The notes beneath the pieces were generated by a model, which saw only the letters and a program-made list of their open reading frames with translations, did no database searches and was not told where the DNA came from. 64,000 bases of DNA, from contig MU008169.1 of the NCBI GenBank assembly GCA_010909165.1, forward strand, positions 1,612,001 to 1,676,000. The letters are read 5' to 3'. The translations under genes were made by a program, and so were the position numbers. This document shows, in pieces, positions 59,236 to 64,000 of this stretch. How positions within the stretch are numbered: position 1 is the first letter of the stretch; every line of letters starts with the position of its first letter. Origin of the DNA: Anthoceros angustus. Lineage: Eukaryota; Streptophyta; Anthocerotopsida; Anthocerotales; Anthocerotaceae.

Positions 59236-60330
59236 CGAAGTATATGCATTCTTTTGGTCGAGCTTCATTAACTCATTGAAATTCGCACCATATGCTTTCA
59301 CAATCATTGTTGTCGCTTCTTTGCCATGCTTCTTGCATTCTTTAGGTTGAGCTTAATTAACTTGCATTCTTTTTGTTGAGCTTAATCAACTCGCTGTCCC
59401 ACGAGGTAAGCACCTTTTCATATAAGCATTTCCTCGACAAACAACCAAGCAACAATTCTAATACGCAGATATAGGTGCAACCCAATAACAACAGGAGGGA
59501 GTAGTTCGGACATCGTGGCACAAACACACTCTCCCCCACAAGAACAACACGCAAATTCCTCACACATCGCTCTCGGAGTCATAGCTTTGGCCTCCTCACA
59601 ACGCTCTTGCATTGCATATCTAGAGGACAAGCTATGATCTGAGCTTGTCCTCAAGGTCTATATATACTAGCCCTTGGCATTGGCATATTCCTAAGATATC
59701 CTATTGGCATCAGCATATGCCGGAAATATCCTAAGAATACACTATAATATGCAATGAATATGCGAAAGCATATTACTTGAGCTTATCCACTTAGCTATTG
59801 TATTCTATTGTATCCTAAGAATACACTATAATATGCAAGGAATATGCCAAAGCATATTACTTGAGCTTATTCACTTAGCTATTGCTAACCATATTTAATT
59901 AACAATAAATCAATGCTTATTAACATAAACACCTTAGATTATTAACACTAATCAATGCTTAATTAACATAAGCACATTAGATTAATTAACACTAATTACT
60001 TACTTAAAGATAAGTAATTGGATTATTTAATGCTAATTAAACACTAAACCCAAGTGCAGAGATTAGTATCACACGCATGACCAGCTCTATCAAAGTATAT
60101 GCACTCTTTTTGTTGAGCTTCGTTAACTCATTGAAATTCACACCATATGCTTTCACAATCATTGTTGTCGCTTCTTTGCCGTGCTTCTTGCATTCTTTAG
60201 GTTGAACTTAATTAACTTGCATTCTTTTTGTTGAGCTAAACTAACTCGCCAAAGTTGGCACCAGCTGCTTCACAATCATTACTACCGCTTCTTGTCTTCT
60301 TTTTTTTAGCTTAATTAGCTCATTGAGACT
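59236..60330. repeat. Direct repeats of about 160 bp with a duplicated spacer
   Basis: Copies at about 59236-59395 and 60092-60250 share CATATGCTTTCACAATCATT and the string GCATTCTTTAGGTTGA; a weaker third copy starts near 60240. Inside the spacer, about 59692-59780 and 59812-59890 repeat CCTAAGAATACACTATAATA and AAGCATATTACTTGAGCTTA. It looks like non-coding mobile-element sequence. Confidence 0.8.
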
Positions 60331-60785
60331 CTCACCATTTGCGCCTGAAGGAATTGAAACTTAAAGGAAATTTGGAAAGGTGAATAAACATATACATTTG
60401 CACCCGAGTGTCTAGATCTAAAGTTCTGACTCATCACATCTTACTTTCTTACTGTCCACGCCTTCATCCCCTAGCCCACTTAGGCTCCCTCCACTCTTGC
60501 TCGGGGAAGAGAGCAAGCTCGTGGCTTCTGGCTCAGCTTTGCATCCAGGCTTTCCCAATCACACCGGCATCTTTTTCTACAATGATGATAATCTGTCTGG
60601 GTTTGGCCCAACCTCTTGCCTGCTCTCTCAATTTGCAGCTGTAGGGCCTCTCTTGACGACTTAAGGACCCACCTAGCTCACTGTCCCGCAAATGGGCAAC
60701 GCATTGCTACGCCCGACGCTGTTTGTGACGTCATGTTCTCGATGGCAAAGGAGAGTGAGTTCTTTCCCTATCGAGAGCGCCTACA

Positions 60786-61043
60786 TAAAAGCAATTAGAA
60801 TTGCTGTTGGATCATGAGCGGTGACCAGAGCCAAGTGCACGGGAGAGACAGGAAGAGCACGAGCGAACGTGCGTGTATCAGGAAAGAGTACAGTATTGAC
60901 AAAGCAGAAAGATACTTATACATGTTTGTAGAGAGCGGTTTAATAACCGTCAGTCTAGCTGGAAATACTAAACTACCTAATAGCTGTTCATGAGACGGGC
61001 TAACTGGAGTAGAATGACGTAAACTGAAAGGCTATTCCCAATA
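60786..61043 (-). repeat. 3' LTR of the gag-only element
   Basis: 258 bp, starting TAAAAGCAATTAG on the plus strand and ending CTATTCCCAATA. Near its plus-strand start a perfect stem AGCAATT-AG-AATTGCT is present in both LTRs. Confidence 0.93.
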
Positions 61044-61198
61044 CTCCCACTTAGTTGCAGTATTTTCAAAGTGGAAATTTAGACTGAAATATCCGTCCCT
61101 CACATGCAAGCTGTGACGAGTGCAGAATGAAAACACATGCCAAACGAGGTCGCGTTCTAGCTCACTTCAGTCCGCTTGCAATTACACTCCAGCACGCT

Positions 61199-62380
61199 CT
61201 AAGAACGGCATCTATGGCTACCTTCAGTCCCATAGAAATGGTTCTTCTCTTGATCACAGTATTTATTCTCTGCTTCTTCCGGAGCTGACTGTCCTCTACT
61301 CCTCCTCGCAAGTGCGCGCATCCAAGGCTTGAGTGGAGGATGATCACGTCGAGGTTCTCCTCCCTTCTTCTTGCGACAGTCCCGTTCATAGTGCCCAGGA
61401 ATTTTGCACCAATTGCAAACAAACGTCTTGTTGTTGTTGTTGCCAACTGTACGTGGTGGCTGTGTGTGGGAGCCACGTCCTCTGCCCCTACCACGAAAGC
61501 CTCCGCGTCCTCTTGAGGTGAATAGTACTCTGGTATTACTAGAAGTAGAACCCTTTTGCTTGCTGAAGCTCCGAGTACGCTCCCCAGAAATAAGGGCCCC
61601 AATAACATCCTCAAGAGTTACCTTGGGTGTTTGACCAGAAGCTGTCGCTTGCACAGCAGAGTTGATTGTGGCATTCTGGCTGGCCACAAAGTACTGATAG
61701 TTCTCTGGTAATGAGGCCAAGAGACTGATAGCTGCTTGAACTTCTGACAGCACAGTGCCACAAAAAGCAAGATTAGCCCGTGATGTGCGAAACTTGTTGA
61801 TGTAGGCCTCAACAGGCTCATTCTCTCGCATCCTCAGGTTGAAAAAGTCTCTGTGCGCATGCACAAGAGAGGCTGAACTCTTATCCTGATAGATAGACTG
61901 GAAGACTTCCCAAACAGCTGTGGAAGTCTTGGCTCCTATTGTATGAGGCATCATGGTTTTATCTAAAGCAGTAATGAGAATTGAGCGAGCACGACGATCC
62001 TTCCGCTCCCAAGCTAGTATCTCATCTGCACTTCTAGCAGGTACTGTGACCTTGGGGTCTGTGCCGTCCACGACGGACATCAGCTCATGCTCCTCAAATA
62101 TTTGAGTTAGCCTCATGACCCAGATATTGTAATCTGTGCCATTGAACCTATCCTTGTCCTTGAATTCTATCTTCAAAGGAGCAGGATTTGTAGCCATGTT
62201 GACAAGAGCAACAGGCCTCAGGAAACTGTTCAAGACCAACTGAAGTTGACGCTGTCTATCTATATGTCGTAAATTCTCTGGGGAGAAATCCCAAAGAGAA
62301 TATGTGGAAGCATCAGCAAAGAGGAATGAAATATCATCAACAAATTCATCATCTGAGTCTGAGCTTTCCGACATAAACAA
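61199..62380 (-). CDS. Copia-type Gag (UBN2 domain and CCHC zinc knuckle)
   Basis: A 393-codon frame, probably starting at the Met of MATNPAPLKIEFKDKDRF (about 62196), since that is the usual copia Gag start; an upstream acidic stretch (SESSDSDDEFVDDISF) is in frame. The UBN2/gag region follows (FNGTDYNIWVMRLTQIFEEH, ARSILITALDKTMMPHTIGA, AVWEVFQSIYQDKSSASLVH), then RGRGGFRGRGRGRGS and the knuckle CNWCKIPGHYERDC. The frame is intact. It ends shortly after PPLKPWMRALARRSRG, before any protease. It forms the particle shell and binds the RNA in such elements. Confidence 0.9.
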   Translation of the reverse strand: MFMSESSDSDDEFVDDISFLFADASTYSLWDFSPENLRHIDRQRQLQLVLNSFLRPVALVNMATNPAPLKIEFKDKDRFNGTDYNIWVMRLTQIFEEHELMSVVDGTDPKVTVPARSADEILAWERKDRRARSILITALDKTMMPHTIGAKTSTAVWEVFQSIYQDKSSASLVHAHRDFFNLRMRENEPVEAYINKFRTSRANLAFCGTVLSEVQAAISLLASLPENYQYFVASQNATINSAVQATASGQTPKVTLEDVIGALISGERTRSFSKQKGSTSSNTRVLFTSRGRGGFRGRGRGRGSHTQPPRTVGNNNNKTFVCNWCKIPGHYERDCRKKKGGEPRRDHPPLKPWMRALARRSRGQSAPEEAENKYCDQEKNHFYGTEGSHRCRS

Positions 62381-62901
62381 AAGATATGCTCACAGCATGG
62401 TGCGTTGCACCTGTGGACGTCTCCGAGAAGAGTTGGCAGACATAGGTGTGGGCTCCAACTTCGAAAGCTCTTCACACAGCTGATTGAGATCGTGAATGCT
62501 GTCTGTAAGCTTCTCGATGAAGATCCACTGTGCTCTGTTGTGCTCCCGTAAGGCTGAAAGTTTGTCCTAGTTGACAGTCTCGCTCTCAAAAATGCGTCTT
62601 GGAGTCGTGGATGTCCGAGGAAAATGGGCGCTCTGAGTTACACGAGTGAGTGCAAGTGTGACCACAGAAAAATGCTGGGGGCGATCGCGATTCCTCCTAG
62701 CCGGCACTACCACCCTCCTTTCCGCAGATCTGCAATCAGGGCAAACCACTTGATGCTCCGAATACACAAAGGTAGGACGCTTCACTGGTTTGCTGGAGAA
62801 TCTCGGAAGAGGAGGTGGATTTCCTCGTCTTGGCATCGTGACTCCGGGGCGCCGAGATCAGGATGCGTCAGATGCATTGACATCCATCGCGCACGCCCAA
62901 A

Positions 62902-62917
62902 CCTGGCTCTGATACCA
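62902..62917 (-). other. Primer-binding site for initiator tRNA-Met
   Basis: In element sense the sequence is TGGTATCAGAGCCAGG directly after the 5' LTR end. It is complementary to the 3' end of initiator tRNA-Met, as in most plant copia elements. Confidence 0.9.
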
Positions 62918-63175
62918 TAAAAGCAATTAGAATTGCTGTTGGATCATGAGCGGTGACCAGAGCCAAGTGCACGGGAGAGACGGGAAGAGCGCGAGCGAAC
63001 GTGTGTGTACCAAGAAAGAGTACAGTATTGATAAAGCAGAAAGATACTTATACATGTTTGTAGAGAGCGGTTTAATAACCGTCAGTCTAGCTGGAAATAC
63101 TAAACTACCTAATAGCCGTTCATGAGACGGGCTAACTGGAGTAGAATGACGTAAACTGAAAGGCTATTCCCAATA
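62918..63175 (-). repeat. 5' LTR of the gag-only element
   Basis: 258 bp, 97.3 percent identical to the 3' LTR by my count (seven differences, all transitions). Confidence 0.93.
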
Positions 63176-64000
63176 CTACGTACATACTCTACTCAATGGC
63201 GTTTCTCTCAGGGTAATATGTTTTTGACCCGGGGGAACTAGATTTTTGTTGCAGGTGTGCTTGTAATAGACCCAACTCGGGGACACTGTCTGCGAGCATG
63301 TTATCCTCAACCCTCCGGGTTGGGCAGCGGAGGTATGTGCGACAACGTAGGTCCACAAGTACTCTCTCATGCAGGGCCCCTAGCCACGCCTTCATCCCCC
63401 TTACCATTGAGACTCGCGGATTCATGGGTAAGGATTTCTCAAAGTTCATCAAGGCTAAGTAATACCACTGTCGCAAGAATGGGATTGGTCTCGCTCTTTC
63501 TTGTACAATGGCTTTTTCTAGGCAACGAGCGTCCATCGTCCTGCAAAGGGCATTGGCCAACGCAGTGTACAGAACAATAGCAAACGCAGGGGATGTGGCA
63601 TGGTCGGCACCAATGGTAGGTAAGTCCTTCTATATTCTAGACTAATATATTATCGAAGCAATAAGTAATTTCAAGATGGGCGATCGCAGGTGCTAGTCCC
63701 TCTTGGCCCGTGCCCTCTTGTAGAGTGCCAAACCTGATGTTCATACCCCCGGCAGCTTGTTTTAGGCTTGTTTTGTTTTTTTTGGGTTGTTACTTTTTAA
63801 TACGGATAGGTGGAGTTAGCTAATAAGGCCGTTTCGGCCAAATTGCACTTAGAGTGCAATCCCTAGACCTTAGGTCCATTGGGGCCGAACTGGCCCAACG
63901 AGTGCTAGACTGGTCCATCGAGACAAGGTGATCTGGCGAAGGGAGAGATATAGCCCGTTAAGAGAGGAGGTTGCCGGAGTAAGTCCGTTGAAGTGTGCCT
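63176..64000. other. Flanking DNA, no supported gene; two small hairpins
   Basis: Open frames on both strands are short and without motifs. Near 63827-63862 two adjacent perfect hairpins are visible: GGCCGTTTCGGCC and TTGCACTTAGAGTGCAA. The last 300 bp look like repeat DNA. Confidence 0.4.

Larger units (their letters stand above)
60786..63175 (-). mobile_element. Gag-only Ty1/copia-type LTR element (TR-GAG type), complete
   Basis: A 2390-bp element read on the minus strand: 5' LTR 62918-63175, primer-binding site 62902-62917, gag, then 3' LTR 60786-61043. The LTRs are 258 bp each, begin TATTGGGAATAG and end GCTTTTA in element sense, and differ at seven sites. Flanks are CTACA (60781-60785) and CTACG (63176-63180), a 4-of-5 match to a 5-bp target duplication. 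The polypurine-like AAGTGGGAG stands next to the 3' LTR. There is no protease, integrase or reverse transcriptase, and only about 155 bp lie between the gag stop and the LTR, so it must be moved by another element. Confidence 0.92.

Noticed and set aside
62567-62836. 89-codon minus frame between primer site and Gag (contains CPDC)
   Set aside because: Could be leader coding sequence, but there is no family match, and Gag has its own start; not listed as a gene.

Overview
The window is nuclear DNA of a land plant. Evidence: many short introns with GT..AG borders (about 80-140 bp where I could measure them), plant-type genes (TORTIFOLIA1-like, nucleolin with telo-box promoter, plastid-targeted proteins, GT31 galactosyltransferase), PLS-class pentatricopeptide repeat (PPR) editing factors and plant LTR retroelements. 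Two features point to an early-diverging lineage with reverse (U-to-C) organelle RNA editing: one intact PPR gene has a KPA-type replacement of the usual PG box and a non-DYW C-terminus, and a PPR pseudogene ends in GRP. Such DYW variants are known from hornworts, and relatives occur in ferns and lycophytes. With the compact genes this makes a hornwort my best guess. The species is an inference, not something I can prove here.

Layout. 1-25 kb is gene-dense: an MFSD12-like transporter (minus, runs off the left edge), thioredoxin-like 3-3, a nucleolin (17 exons), a DYW-type PPR gene, a SERF/4F5 small protein, a spastin-like AAA ATPase with MIT domain, a TORTIFOLIA1-like microtubule protein with a 1.6-kb tandem partial duplication, a mitochondrial-type RRM protein, and COG3. 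25.1-26.6 kb is a PPR pseudogene. 26.6-40 kb is repeat-rich: a chromovirus integrase fragment with a triplicated motif, two related gag/transposon-like elements that both carry internal tandem repeats, a COG3 fragment, a truncated galactosyltransferase copy, and one apparently intact two-exon gene for a small secreted cysteine-containing protein.

40-58.6 kb is gene-dense again: GT31 galactosyltransferase, a plastid DUF948-like protein, GPN1 GTPase and DEAD-box helicase RH24 (head to head, 156 bp apart), an E-type PPR gene, a YrdC/Sua5 threonylcarbamoyl-AMP synthase, a second PPR pseudogene, the RNA polymerase III subunit C11, and a gamma-glutamylcyclotransferase. 58.6-64 kb is AT-rich repeat DNA carrying a complete 2.39-kb gag-only Ty1/copia-type element with 258-bp LTRs, primer-binding site and target-site duplication.

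The genes do not form one pathway. A recurring theme is organelle and RNA biology: three PPR factors or relics plus the organellar RRM protein fit organelle RNA editing, while nucleolin, RH24, GPN1, C11 and Sua5 are housekeeping RNA or translation genes. Several small indels in otherwise well conserved genes (TORTIFOLIA1-like, MFS) could be real or consensus errors. I found no tRNA, rRNA or CRISPR feature.
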